Below, in pieces: positions 9,767-18,136 of a stretch of 64,000 nt of DNA. Position numbers and translations under genes: made by a program. Source of the DNA: Microbacterium sp. 4R-513 (GTDB lineage: Bacteria; Actinomycetota; Actinomycetes; Actinomycetales; Microbacteriaceae); the NCBI RefSeq assembly GCF_011046485.1, contig NZ_CP049256.1, positions 2,170,001 to 2,234,000 of the forward strand. The letters run 5' to 3'. How positions within the stretch are numbered: the first letter of the stretch is position 1; the number at the start of each line of letters is the position of its first letter. The notes under the pieces were generated by a model. The model was not told where the DNA came from, ran no database searches, and was given only the letters and a program-made list of their open reading frames with translations.

Positions 9767-10522
9767 GTGCGGGATCCGATGCACTTCGACGCGATTGCGG
9801 ACGACTACTCCGCCGCCCGGCCGCCGTATCCTCCCGAGCTGTGGGCGCGGGTGCGCGACACCGGGCTGGTGGGCCCCGGTCGCCGGGCGCTGGATCTCGG
9901 AGCCGGCACGGGTCAGGCGACCGGACCGCTTCTGGCGATGGGACCGGACGTCACAGCCGTCGAGCCCGGGCACAGGCTGGCGGCGCTGCTGCGGGCGCGG
10001 CATCCCGGAGCGGAGGTCGTCGTGGCGCGGGCGGAGGATCTCACGCCGGCCGACGCGTCGTTCGATCTCGCGGTGGCGGCGACGTCGATCCACTGGATGG
10101 ACCTCGATGTCGTGCTGCCCGCGGTCCACCGAGCGCTCACGGCCGATGGGCGGTTCCTCGTGTGGCGGAATGTCTTCGGGGACGCCGAGGCACCCGTGAC
10201 CCCCTTCCGGAGACGGGTCAGTCAGATCGTCGAAAGGCGAGGCGAGACGGTCTCGGGCGGTGATCCGGAGGATGCGGCGGCCACCGCCGAGAGGCTGAGC
10301 CGGTCAGGATTGTTCGCGGTGCACGAGATCTGCCAGTGGCGATGGAGCATCGCCCTCGACTCCCACGAGATCGACCGGCTGTTCCGCACCTTCAGCAACT
10401 GGTCTGCCGACGAGGCCCGCGAAGCCGCGGACGCCGTGCGGGAGCTCGGCGGCCAGGTGATCGAACACTATTCGTCGTGGCTGATCGAGCTCGTTCCGCG
10501 ACGGCAACCCCCTCCGGCGTGA
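9767..10522 (+). CDS. Class I SAM-dependent methyltransferase
   Basis: 251 residues. The SAM-binding glycine motif LDLGAGTGQATGPL sits near residue 45, followed by the acidic loop VTAVEPG and the motif IV region FDLAVAATSIHWMD. This is the Methyltransf_11/UbiE-like fold, often found in small-molecule methyltransferases. The start is GTG 9767, with ATG 9779 as an alternative. The leaderless -10 spacing fits the GTG better. The substrate cannot be predicted, and the gene stands alone between dinB (divergent) and the ChaB-like gene. Confidence 0.85.
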   Translation: MRDPMHFDAIADDYSAARPPYPPELWARVRDTGLVGPGRRALDLGAGTGQATGPLLAMGPDVTAVEPGHRLAALLRARHPGAEVVVARAEDLTPADASFDLAVAATSIHWMDLDVVLPAVHRALTADGRFLVWRNVFGDAEAPVTPFRRRVSQIVERRGETVSGGDPEDAAATAERLSRSGLFAVHEICQWRWSIALDSHEIDRLFRTFSNWSADEAREAADAVRELGGQVIEHYSSWLIELVPRRQPPPA

Positions 10523-10534
10523 CCCGCCGCGGCG

Positions 10535-10540
10535 TAGCCT
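10535..10540 (+). promoter_or_regulatory. Probable -10 box (TAGCCT) of the ChaB-like gene
   Basis: TAGCCT lies 32 bases before the ATG. The predicted 5' leader of about 25 nt carries a GAGAGGAG ribosome site, so unlike many neighbours this gene appears to have a leader. Confidence 0.5.
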
Positions 10541-10572
10541 CGTGACCGAAGAGCCGTTCGAGAGGAGCGCCC

Positions 10573-10968
10573 ATGCCGGCCCGCGAAGAACTCCCGGCGA
10601 CGATCAAGCGGTCGCCGAAGCACGCTCAGGACATCTGGCTCGCGACGCACGACTCGGCCGTGGAGACATACGGCGAAGGGGAGCGAGCACACCGGACCGC
10701 GTTCTCGGCGCTCAAGCACCAGTACGAGAAGGTCGGGGACCACTGGGAGCTCAAAGAGGAGAAGGGCCCCTCGGACGAGGGCGCCCTGAGCCGGGACGGC
10801 GAGACGGCAGGTGGCGTCAACGCGAATGCCACGAAGAAGCACCTGCTCGACGTCGCGAAGCGCCTCGACGTGCGCGGGCGCACCAGGATGACGAAGGACG
10901 AGCTCGTCGAGGCGATCCAGAAGGCGAACGACCGGGAGAGCCGGCGGAGTCTCGAAGCGGAGCGGTGA
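10573..10968 (+). CDS. ChaB-family protein with C-terminal Rho-N-like segment
   Basis: 131 residues. The first 60 match the ChaB fold (LPATIKRSPKHAQDIWLATHDSA, then HRTAFSALKHQYEKVGDHW). The last 45 (KKHLLDVAKRLDVRGRTRMTKDELVEAI) resemble the small helical Rho N-terminal/SAP-like nucleic-acid-binding motif. ChaB was named for a proposed role in cation exchange with ChaA, but its real function is unclear. No chaA neighbour is present here. The strong ribosome site GAGAGGAG fixes ATG 10573. Confidence 0.8.
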   Translation: MPAREELPATIKRSPKHAQDIWLATHDSAVETYGEGERAHRTAFSALKHQYEKVGDHWELKEEKGPSDEGALSRDGETAGGVNANATKKHLLDVAKRLDVRGRTRMTKDELVEAIQKANDRESRRSLEAER

Positions 10969-11104
10969 TCGCACCGGGTGAGGCCTCGAGCCGATGTGGC
11001 ACCGACGCGAAGGCGGTTCCACCCGCGAGAGGACGGCGCGATCGGCCTTGTCTGCGTCCTGGGCCGATGGGCAGACTTGCAGCCACCGATGCGAGGAGCC
11101 TGCC

Positions 11105-11716
11105 ATGGCCGATGACGACCTCCCCACGGGACCTTCCGGGCACGTGATCAAGCCGCTCACACCCGAGACCTTCCCGGCCTGGCTGGCGCTCGCCGAGAAG
11201 CACAACGGCGTCTGGGGCGGATGCTACTGCTCCTACTTCCACGGCGACACCGAGCAGACCGTCAAGAGCGAGTACGACAGGGCGACGTTCAAGCGGCGAC
11301 TCGTGGAGGAGGGGGTGGCGCACGCCGCGCTCGTGTTCGAGGGCGACGACGCGATTGCCTGGTGCGAGTACGGGAGTCCGCTCGAGCTGCCGGGCATCTA
11401 TCACCGCAAGGAGTACGAGGCGGGGGAGGACCACCCGGCGCCGTGGCGCATCACATGCTTCTTCGTCGACCGGGATCACCGGCGCTCCGGGGTCGCCCGG
11501 GAGGCGCTCGACGGCGCCCTCGACCTCATCGCCCGAGCCGGTGGGGGCGAGGTCGTGTCTTTCCCGAATGAGCTCGTATCGGGCAAGAAGACGTCGTCGT
11601 CGTTCCTGCACAACGGCACCCGGGCGATGTTCGAGAAGGCCGGATTCAGGTTCGAGCGTCACATCGGCAAGAGCAAGACGGTGATGCGGAAGATGGTCGC
11701 TCCCGCCGCCGCCTGA
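11105..11716 (+). CDS. GNAT-family N-acetyltransferase
   Basis: 203 residues. The central part ITCFFVDRDHRRSGVAREALDGALDLIARAGGG shows the acetyl-CoA pyrophosphate-binding loop (RxxGV/A) and the following helix of GNAT enzymes. The C-terminal FEKAGFRFERHIGKSKTVMRKMV is the usual last strand pair. ATG 11105 has GAGGAG nine bases upstream. The N-terminal GGCYCSYFHG motif recurs in a group of actinobacterial acetyltransferases of unknown substrate. Confidence 0.82.
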   Translation: MADDDLPTGPSGHVIKPLTPETFPAWLALAEKHNGVWGGCYCSYFHGDTEQTVKSEYDRATFKRRLVEEGVAHAALVFEGDDAIAWCEYGSPLELPGIYHRKEYEAGEDHPAPWRITCFFVDRDHRRSGVAREALDGALDLIARAGGGEVVSFPNELVSGKKTSSSFLHNGTRAMFEKAGFRFERHIGKSKTVMRKMVAPAAA

Positions 11717-11828
11717 CGCGGTTCGCCAGGTCTGCGCGTCCGCAGCCGGGCGTCGTCGGCTGCGCGCACGGAGCAGATTGTGGGACGCGCGAGGTTGTCC
11801 TGTGGCCTGGCCGTAACCCACTCGCGCG

Positions 11829-11834
11829 TACCTT
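11829..11834 (+). promoter_or_regulatory. Probable -10 box (TACCTT) for the small-gene pair
   Basis: TACCTT precedes the ATG at 11862 by 27 bases, leaving a leader of about 20 nt with the ribosome site GAGGAGG at 11851-11857. No good -35 is visible. Confidence 0.4.
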
Positions 11835-11861
11835 CGAAGGATCCTGAATCGAGGAGGAACG

Positions 11862-11999
11862 ATGACGCGCACCCTGCATCGCAGTACGGCGTCCGTCGCG
11901 CCCGCGAGCATCCGGTCGATATCCGGCCGCCGTCTGGAGGCGGCGACGCGCTCTCGGTCCGCGGTTCACGGCGGAGGGAGCACGACGTGCACGCAGTAG
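11862..11999 (+). CDS. Small arginine-rich ORF, possible leader or regulatory peptide
   Basis: 45 codons starting with an ATG that has one of the best ribosome sites in the window (GAGGAGG, four bases upstream) and its own -10 candidate. The product is basic, rich in Ser, Thr, Arg and Ala, with a Cys three residues from the end and no membrane segment. Its 3' end overlaps the GTG of the next gene by 13 bases in another frame, which would couple their translation. I do not recognise it. It could equally be a non-coding leader with a fortuitous frame. Confidence 0.4.
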   Translation: MTRTLHRSTASVAPASIRSISGRRLEAATRSRSAVHGGGSTTCTQ

Positions 12000-12256
12000 A
12001 CCTGATCATCGGAGAGCATGTCCATCGCCTGCCGATGGACACCGACGAGAGCGCTCTGCTCATCGAGTTGACGGACGCCGTCCACGCGGGCGGCGGGGTG
12101 GTCGTCCTGCCGACGCCTCGAACGCAGTCCACCGTGGCGGTGCTGATCAGCCCGGGCGTTCCGGTGTTCATCGAACGCACGCTCATCCCCGACGAGGCCC
12201 CCGACGACGTGAGCTCGACGACCTGCGGCGACGTGCTGGAGTGGTCCGACCTCTGA
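11987..12256 (+). CDS. Hypothetical protein
   Basis: 89 residues of balanced composition from GTG 11987, which has GGAGGGAG seven bases upstream. The frame is open further left to 11780, but that part has poor codon use and lies across the small ORF. The protein alternates predicted beta strands (VDLIIGEHVHRL, GGVVVLPTP, STVAVLISPGVPVFIE) with one helix (ESALLIELTDAVHAG), suggesting a small alpha/beta domain. There is no signal or membrane segment. I do not recognise the family. A hairpin terminator follows. Confidence 0.6.
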   Translation: MHAVDLIIGEHVHRLPMDTDESALLIELTDAVHAGGGVVVLPTPRTQSTVAVLISPGVPVFIERTLIPDEAPDDVSSTTCGDVLEWSDL

Positions 12257-12269
12257 CACGCGGCTGGTC

Positions 12270-12290
12270 GCCGGTCGCTGGCCGACCGGC
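12270..12290 (+). terminator. GC-rich hairpin terminator
   Basis: Perfect 8-bp arms GCCGGTCG (12270-12277) and CGACCGGC (12283-12290) with a five-base loop, 14 bases after the hypothetical gene's stop. There is no U-tract. It also lies between convergent genes. Confidence 0.55.
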
Positions 12291-12347
12291 ACCGGCGCCG
12301 GCTTGTTCTCGCCTGATCGAGGCGGCGCGGCGGTGGTGGGTCTCCCG

Positions 12348-15116
12348 TCAGCTGCGGCGAGTCCGGCGGTAGCGTCCGATGACGAGGAGCGAGGCTCCCG
12401 CGAGCAGGAGCAATGCCGCCCCGAGTGCCGGCCCCGTCGGATCTGCCCCGGTCACCGGCAGGCCTCCTGCAGCCGGCGCAGCGACCGGAGGTGCCTCTTC
12501 GGCGGGCGGAACCACCGGCGCGGCCGTCACCACGACCTGGATCTCGAGCGGGGCTCCGGTCCCGCCGTCCTTGTCGGTCGAGGTCAGCGACGCGGTGTAC
12601 GTGCCGGCGGCGGCGTAGGTGTGGGTGATCGGCGGGTCGGCCGGTCCGACCACGCTCACCACCGGAGAGCCGTCGCCCCAGTCCACCGTGTAGGTGAAGC
12701 TCGCCGCCATGTCGGCCGAGGACGGATCGTCCGCCCCCACCTTGATGGTGAAGGGAACCCCGACCGTCGCGGTCAGCCCGCCCGTGACGACGGTGTCCGG
12801 TGCCGTGTTGACCACGTCGAGCGACGTCGAGTCGGTCGCTTCCTGCTGCCCCAGAGTCACCCGCAGTGTGATGGTGTGCGTCGACGGGCCGTCGTCGATG
12901 CCGAGAGCCTCGAGCTCGGCCCAGTTCAGAGTCGGTGTCGGGCCGGTGGCGTCGGTGAAGTCGCCGTCGGCATTCAGATCCCACGCATACGTCGCGCCGG
13001 GGCTCGACCCGGACCCGTCCAGGGTGAGCGCGGCTCCCTCAGCGACCGAGTAGGGGCCGCCCGCGTCCGCGACGACGGGTGGCAGAACGGCCTGGATGAG
13101 GTTGCCGGTGCTCGTGGCGTAGGCGGGGCTGCCGGAGTAGACGGCGCTGATGGGATGCGTCCCCTCAGCGAAGGCGCTCGTGGTGAAGGTCGCCGTTCCG
13201 TCCGGCGCGAGGGCTACCGGGGCGCCGAGAGCGATGACGCCGTCGAAGAAGGCCACGGTTCCAGTCGGAACGGGCGAACCGCCGGCCGTCACGGTCGCCG
13301 TCAAGGTGACAGCCTGACCCACGACCGAGGGGTTGACGCTGGACGTGATCGTCGTCGTGGTCGGCGCGAGGTCCACCACCTGGGTCACGGTCGCGTCGCT
13401 CGCGCTCAAGCCCGCATCGCCGGAGTAGGTCGAGGTGACGGTGTGCGACCCGACCGCGAGAGTGCTGGTGGTGAAGGTCGCCGTTCCCGACGCGCTCAGG
13501 GGCACTGCGGCGGCGAGGGGGCTGACGCCGTCCGCGAATGCGACGGTGCCCGTCGAGACCGGCTGGCCGTCCGCCGTGACGGTCGCCGTGAACGTGACGG
13601 ACTGTCCGAAGGTCGAGGGGTTGACGCTCGAGGTGAGGGTCGTCGCTGTCGGGCTCGCTGTCGTGAAGGTGAGGCACCAGCCGCCGCTGATCGATCCGGC
13701 GTCGCCCGAGGCGTCGTCGACGACCCACAGGCTCCACACACCGTTTGCGCTGGTGCCGTTGAAGGTCGCGAGGGTCGTCGCCGGGCTCACGACCGGCGCG
13801 GGGGCCGGGAACGCGGCATCCGCTGCATCCGCGTCGTCGTCCGTCGGCCGGAAGGTGCCCGAGGCGAGCGGTGTCGGCACCGGACCGGCGGCGGCGTCGT
13901 CGAAGACGATCGTCGCGCCGCTCACGGGCGAGGTCCCGCCGACGTCGCTCATCAGCATGACGTTCGTCGTCGGCACCGGCCCCGACAGCAGCACGTCGAG
14001 ATCGACCGGCACGGCATGCGAGACCCCGTTGAGGGTCGCGGTGACCTTCGTCACGGGAGCGGTCAGCCCCGTCACGGTGATGTTCGACGGGTACGGGGCA
14101 GCGGGACCGTTCGCCGGGACGGTCAGCGATCCCGGATTGCAGTACGTGGTGCCGGTGACGGTGGTGGGGTTGTCCACCCGCTGCGACACCGAGCCGTTGC
14201 TCGCGAGGAAGCCGGTGCTGCCCGAGTACGTGCCGACGATCGCGTGGGTGCCCTCCGTGAGCGTCGACGTGGTCACCTGCGCGATCCCGGCGGCGTTCAG
14301 GGCGACGGTACCCAACGGTGCGCCGTCAGCGGTGAACGCGACGGTCCCGGTGACGGGGCCGCCCGCCGCGGTGACGGTCGCGGTGAAGGTCACCGGCGCT
14401 CCGGTCGCCGAGGGCGAGCCAGACGTGGTCACCACGGTCGTCGTTGCAACGGCTGCCTGTTCGGTCGTGATGACGAGGCTCCACCCACCGGCCATCGAGC
14501 CGATGTCCCCCGAGGTGTCGTCGACGATGAACAGCTGCCAGTTCCCGTTCGGGTTGATGCCGGTGAAGGCGCCGGCGAGAGTCGTCTGCGCCGACGGCCC
14601 GGGTGCCGGTGCGGGGAAAGCCTCCACCCCGGCGGTGTTGGTGGGACGGTAGGTTCCGCTCGGGACGTTGCCCGTGGGCACGCCGCTTGCCGCGGCATCG
14701 TCGAAGGTGAGCGTCGCGTTGTTCGTGAAGGCCAGGGTGTTGGGGTCGCCGACGTCCGAGAGCACGACGAGGTTCTGCCCCGAGGGCGCGACCACCATGG
14801 CGTCGACGTCGTTGAGTGTGCTGTGCGTGAGGCCGGTGAAGACGACCTGCACCTTGGTCACCAGTCCCGCCATGCCTGAGACGGCGATGGTGGACGGATA
14901 GGGACTGGCCGGCCCAGTCTGATCCGGCGCCCCGGCGGCGGGGATGGCGATCGGCGCGGGATTCGAGAACGTCGTCGGGCCGTCCGCGCGGGCCAGAGAG
15001 GGTGCGACGACGACGCTTGCCACGATGGCCAGGACCGCGGCGACGGATGCTGCGAGCCCCCGCCGCCGAGATCGGAAGGGCATGGCGGCTCGGCGTCGTG
15101 CGTCGGATCCGGCCAT
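12348..15116 (-). CDS. LPXTG-anchored surface protein with P-domain-like, Ig-like and PKD modules
   Basis: 922 residues. A basic start and signal peptide end near residue 46 (SLARADG). Two proprotein-convertase P-domain-like modules follow (roughly 47-205 and 300-465), each ending in a GNWQLFIVDDTSGD or GVWSLWVVDDASGD motif. Three bacterial Ig-like modules (about 210-295 and 465-640) and two PKD-like modules (about 645-850, with YTVDWGDGSP) come next. A Pro/Ala linker leads to the sortase signal LPVTG (886-890), a hydrophobic helix and an RRTRRS tail, so the protein should be covalently attached to the wall. ATG 15116 has GAGGGAG nine bases upstream. A role in adhesion or matrix building is inferred; no enzyme domain is visible. 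Confidence 0.88.
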   Translation of the reverse strand: MAGSDARRRAAMPFRSRRRGLAASVAAVLAIVASVVVAPSLARADGPTTFSNPAPIAIPAAGAPDQTGPASPYPSTIAVSGMAGLVTKVQVVFTGLTHSTLNDVDAMVVAPSGQNLVVLSDVGDPNTLAFTNNATLTFDDAAASGVPTGNVPSGTYRPTNTAGVEAFPAPAPGPSAQTTLAGAFTGINPNGNWQLFIVDDTSGDIGSMAGGWSLVITTEQAAVATTTVVTTSGSPSATGAPVTFTATVTAAGGPVTGTVAFTADGAPLGTVALNAAGIAQVTTSTLTEGTHAIVGTYSGSTGFLASNGSVSQRVDNPTTVTGTTYCNPGSLTVPANGPAAPYPSNITVTGLTAPVTKVTATLNGVSHAVPVDLDVLLSGPVPTTNVMLMSDVGGTSPVSGATIVFDDAAAGPVPTPLASGTFRPTDDDADAADAAFPAPAPVVSPATTLATFNGTSANGVWSLWVVDDASGDAGSISGGWCLTFTTASPTATTLTSSVNPSTFGQSVTFTATVTADGQPVSTGTVAFADGVSPLAAAVPLSASGTATFTTSTLAVGSHTVTSTYSGDAGLSASDATVTQVVDLAPTTTTITSSVNPSVVGQAVTLTATVTAGGSPVPTGTVAFFDGVIALGAPVALAPDGTATFTTSAFAEGTHPISAVYSGSPAYATSTGNLIQAVLPPVVADAGGPYSVAEGAALTLDGSGSSPGATYAWDLNADGDFTDATGPTPTLNWAELEALGIDDGPSTHTITLRVTLGQQEATDSTSLDVVNTAPDTVVTGGLTATVGVPFTIKVGADDPSSADMAASFTYTVDWGDGSPVVSVVGPADPPITHTYAAAGTYTASLTSTDKDGGTGAPLEIQVVVTAAPVVPPAEEAPPVAAPAAGGLPVTGADPTGPALGAALLLLAGASLLVIGRYRRTRRS

Positions 15117-15282
15117 CGTCTGCCACTCCCTCGTAGAGACCCGCTTCGCGGAGCCGCCCCTCGGGCGGTGCTGGCGGACACTGTCCTCTGACGGCACACT
15201 ATGACTGCGAAGGGTGCCGTGTACAGAGTGCGCGGTGGCGTCGCGGACCCGGGGGAGGGCCCGTTTCTATCCAGGAGGATGC

Positions 15283-15792
15283 ATGGACCCTTTCATCGGC
15301 GAGATCCGCTGCTTCGGCTTCAACTTCGCCCCGAGGGGGTGGGCGCTGTGCAACGGACAGCTCCTGTCCATCTCGCAGAACACCGCCCTCTTCTCGCTCC
15401 TCGGCACGATGTACGGCGGCAACGGCCAGACGACGTTCGGCCTCCCCGACCTGCGCGGCCGTACCTCCCTGGGCTTCGGCCAGGGTCCGGGCCTGACCAA
15501 TCGCACGCAGGGTGAGCTGGCCGGCTCCGAGGCAGTGACCCTGACGGCGGGCGCGCTTCCGCCCCACGGCCACACCGTCGCCGCATCGGCCACGGCGACG
15601 ACGAAGAACCCGTCGGGCTCGCTTCCGGCGGTGACCGGAGCGGGGTCCTCTTATGGCACGACGACGGACCTGACCATGAGTCCGTCGATGATCGGCGGCG
15701 GCGGATCCGCCCAGCCGCACGACAACATGCAGCCCTACCTCGTGCTCAACTGGTGCATCGCATTGGAGGGCGTCTTCCCCTCGCGCCCCTGA
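15283..15792 (+). CDS. Phage tail-collar-domain protein (microcystin-dependent-protein family)
   Basis: 169 residues. The tail-collar motif is complete: the start EIRCFGFNFAPRGWALCNGQLL, then FSLLGTMYGGNGQTTFGLPDLRGR near residue 45, and the C-terminal QPHDNMQPYLVLNWCIAL. ATG 15283 has AGGAGG four bases upstream. Such proteins form fibres or collars of phage tails and related particles. No other tail, sheath or baseplate gene is nearby, so this is an orphan member. Its neighbour is a divergently transcribed wall-anchored protein. Confidence 0.88.
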   Translation: MDPFIGEIRCFGFNFAPRGWALCNGQLLSISQNTALFSLLGTMYGGNGQTTFGLPDLRGRTSLGFGQGPGLTNRTQGELAGSEAVTLTAGALPPHGHTVAASATATTKNPSGSLPAVTGAGSSYGTTTDLTMSPSMIGGGGSAQPHDNMQPYLVLNWCIALEGVFPSRP

Positions 15793-15899
15793 TTCGGCGC
15801 TCGGGCGGAGCAGGAGCCGCCGCACGCCGTTCCGCCCGAGTCCGCCTCCGAAACGTGATGATGGGGAGGACCACCGCGACTCGGAGGGGCTGACCACGC

Positions 15900-16589
15900 A
15901 TGACCGTCGACAGGCCCGTCATCGGCATCATCGGCGCGGGCCGGCTCGGAAGAGTTCTCGCGAGACTCGCCGCCGACGCCGGCTACACGGTCCTCGTCGC
16001 CGGCTCCGGGGACCCGGGGCGGATCTCCGTGCCGTCTCGGCTGCGGCCTCGCGTGAGCGCCGGTACATCGGAGCATGTCGCCGAGCGGGCCGACGTCGTG
16101 ATCCTCGCCCTGCCCTTGGGCAGATATCGGGAGATCCCGACGCGGCCCCTCGCCGGCAAGCTCGTGATCGATGCGATGAACTTCTGGTGGGAATCCGACG
16201 GTCTGCTGGCGGAGTTCACCGATCCGCTGGGTTCCAGCAGCGAGGTGGTCCAGCGCCACCTGGCCGGGTCGCGGGTCGTGAAGGCGTTCAACCACATGGG
16301 ATACGCCGACGTCGAGGACGAGTCCCGGCCGCGCGGCCGGGCAGGCCGCAAAGCGATCGGCATCGCCGGCGACGACGCCCGCGATGTGGGCCTGGTCGCC
16401 GACCTCGTGGACGACCTGGGCTTCGACCCGGTCGTCGTGGGTCCCCTCGCCGACGGGGTCAAGCTCGAACCCGGCACGGAGCCCTTCGGCGCCGACGTCG
16501 ACGCGACCGAGCTCCGCGCCCTCGTCGACCGCTTCGCCGATTCGCAGCGCGGCCGGCGCCGAGCGGCGGCGCTCCGCTCCGAGGAGTAG
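15900..16589 (+). CDS. NADP-dependent oxidoreductase of the F420-reductase/NAD-binding family
   Basis: 229 residues. An N-terminal Rossmann motif (IGIIGAGRLGRVLARLAADAGYTVLVAGS, residues about 8-36) binds NAD(P). The middle IDAMNFWWES followed by VVKAFNHMGYADVEDE is characteristic of the NADPH:F420 reductase/dinucleotide-binding group. ATG 15900 follows GGAGGGG at a rather long ten-base spacing. Whether it uses F420 is not decidable; an F420-type LLM enzyme at 35.3 kb makes the cofactor plausible in this organism. Confidence 0.75.
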   Translation: MTVDRPVIGIIGAGRLGRVLARLAADAGYTVLVAGSGDPGRISVPSRLRPRVSAGTSEHVAERADVVILALPLGRYREIPTRPLAGKLVIDAMNFWWESDGLLAEFTDPLGSSSEVVQRHLAGSRVVKAFNHMGYADVEDESRPRGRAGRKAIGIAGDDARDVGLVADLVDDLGFDPVVVGPLADGVKLEPGTEPFGADVDATELRALVDRFADSQRGRRRAAALRSEE

Positions 16590-16677
16590 GCGACAGACGC
16601 GACGGCGATCAAGGGGGCGACCATCGCCGAGCCCTGGGAGCTTCCTCCCAACCCCGGCCGCGCCGGCCGCCCGGTCA

Positions 16678-16683
16678 TAGCAT
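16678..16683 (+). promoter_or_regulatory. Leaderless-type -10 box (TAGCAT)
   Basis: TAGCAT ends six bases before the ATG at 16690. There is no ribosome site. Confidence 0.6.
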
Positions 16684-16689
16684 GAGCCC

Positions 16690-17649
16690 ATGTCCGGTCG
16701 AATCGTTGCCCGTGCCCTGACCGCCGCCGCACTGGCTGGAATGCTGGCGCTCTCGACGGCGACCGCCGCCGGCGCCGCCACCGCCGCCGGCTCGCCGCCG
16801 GGAGGCGGAGCGGTCGAAGACCTCATCGCCCTCCCCGACGGCTTCCAGCCCGAGGGCATCACGATCGATCCCCGCGGCACCGCCTACCTGGGATCCCTCG
16901 CCGACGGCGACATCTATGCCGCCGACCTGCGTACGGGTGACGGCGAAGTCATCAGCGAGGGTCCCGGCATCCCGGCCGCAGGTCTCAAGATCGACCGGCA
17001 GGGACGGCTCTTCGTCGCGGGCGGACCCAGCGGCGTCGCGCGGGTGATCGACTCGGCGACCGGTGAGGAGCTTGCGCGCTACCAGCTGGCTCCGGCGGGG
17101 GCGTTCATCAACGACGTCGTGCTGACGCGCGACGGCGCCTGGTTCACCAACAGCACGGCCGCCGAGCTGTACTTCCTGCCGATCGGCCCGTCGGGCGCCC
17201 TGCCCGACCCCTCGGAGATCGTCACCCTGCCGCTGACGGGCGAGTGGGTGCAGCAAGCCGGCTTCAACGCGAACGGCATCGCCGAGACGACCGACCACAA
17301 GGCGCTCCTCGTGATCCAGTCGTCGACGGGAACGCTGTTCCGCGTCGATCCCGATACGGGCGCAGCCACCGCGGTGGACCTCGGCGGCACATCGCTCGAG
17401 TTCGGCGACGGGCTGCTCGTCATCGGCCGGACGCTCTATGTCGTGCAGAACCAGCTGAACCGGATCGCCGTCATCCGCCTCGACGCGGACGGGACCTCCG
17501 GGTCGCTCATCACCACGCTGGCGAACGACGCATTCGACGTTCCGACGACTGTCGCCGCCTACGGCTCGAGCCTTTTCCTCCCCAACGCGCGGTTCGGCAC
17601 CCCGCCAAGCCCCGACACCGAGTACGACGTCGTTCGAGTGCATCGCTGA
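16690..17649 (+). CDS. Secreted SMP-30/NHL-like beta-propeller protein
   Basis: 319 residues. A signal peptide (about residues 1-29, ending in TAAGAATAA) directs export. The rest repeats strands of the type FQPEGITIDPRGTAYLGSLADGDIYAADL and FINDVVLTRDGAWFTNS, as in SMP-30/gluconolactonase-like and NHL propellers. An enzymatic role is not certain: conserved metal-binding residues cannot be assigned by eye. Start spacing to the -10 box suggests a leaderless transcript. It converges on the Nudix gene with an inverted repeat in between. Confidence 0.78.
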   Translation: MSGRIVARALTAAALAGMLALSTATAAGAATAAGSPPGGGAVEDLIALPDGFQPEGITIDPRGTAYLGSLADGDIYAADLRTGDGEVISEGPGIPAAGLKIDRQGRLFVAGGPSGVARVIDSATGEELARYQLAPAGAFINDVVLTRDGAWFTNSTAAELYFLPIGPSGALPDPSEIVTLPLTGEWVQQAGFNANGIAETTDHKALLVIQSSTGTLFRVDPDTGAATAVDLGGTSLEFGDGLLVIGRTLYVVQNQLNRIAVIRLDADGTSGSLITTLANDAFDVPTTVAAYGSSLFLPNARFGTPPSPDTEYDVVRVHR

Positions 17650-17656
17650 CGTGGCG

Positions 17657-17689
17657 AGGCATCCGTCTCCGAATGGGGCCGGGATGCCT
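17657..17689. terminator. Hairpin formed by inverted GGCATCC/GGATGCC motifs
   Basis: Arms AGGCATCC (17657-17664) and GGATGCCT (17682-17689) form a perfect 8-bp stem between convergent genes. It may end transcription in both directions. Confidence 0.45.
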
Positions 17690-17699
17690 GCGGACGGCG

Positions 17700-18077
17700 T
17701 CAGGCGCTGAGCCGCCGGACGGCGGGCAGGTCGGCCTCCGCCCAGTCGAGGCCGGCGAGGCCCTCGCGGGCCACCCAGCGCAGTTCATCGTGATCGGTGC
17801 TGGCGGTGGGGCGCTCGCCGTCGAGCCGTGCGATCAGGCAGATGAGGCGAATGGGTCCGGTCATGTCGGTCGTCAGGTGACCGGTGACGTGGATGCCGAT
17901 GCCGAGCTCTTCGCGGATCTCGCGCTCGAGCGCCTCGGCCGGCGACTCGCCCGGCTCGACCTTGCCGCCGGGGAACTCCCACTTGCCCGCAGCGGCTTTG
18001 TGCGCCGCGCGGCGGCACGCGAGGAAGAGTCCGTCGTGCTCGATGACGGCGGCGACGACGTCGATCGGCGCGGGCAT
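17700..18077 (-). CDS. Nudix hydrolase, MutT/8-oxo-dGTP diphosphatase-like
   Basis: 125 residues. The Nudix box is perfect at residues 38-60: G-x5-E-x7-REIREELGI. The start DVVAAVIEHDGLFLACRR and the FPGGKVEPGES segment are typical of MutT-type sanitising enzymes that hydrolyse oxidised (d)NTPs such as 8-oxo-dGTP to the monophosphate. Length is normal for MutT. ATG 18077 has no ribosome site but a CACGAT hexamer six bases upstream, a weaker version of the leaderless signal seen elsewhere. Exact substrate is unproven. Confidence 0.88.
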   Translation of the reverse strand: MPAPIDVVAAVIEHDGLFLACRRAAHKAAAGKWEFPGGKVEPGESPAEALEREIREELGIGIHVTGHLTTDMTGPIRLICLIARLDGERPTASTDHDELRWVAREGLAGLDWAEADLPAVRRLSA

Positions 18078-18083
18078 GGGTCC

Positions 18084-18089
18084 ATCGTG
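18084..18089 (-). promoter_or_regulatory. Weak leaderless-type -10 box (CACGAT)
   Basis: CACGAT on the minus strand ends six bases before the Nudix ATG. It keeps the A at position 2 and the final T of the consensus but not the first T. Confidence 0.35.
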
Positions 18090-18136
18090 GCATCGCGCCG
18101 GCTGCTGCCGGGCATCGCCGATTCCGGAACGCCCGA

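Noticed and set aside
15283..15792. Prophage or tailocin cluster suggested by the tail-collar protein
   Set aside because: No terminase, portal, sheath, baseplate, lysin or integrase lies within the window, and the flanking genes are ordinary chromosomal ones.
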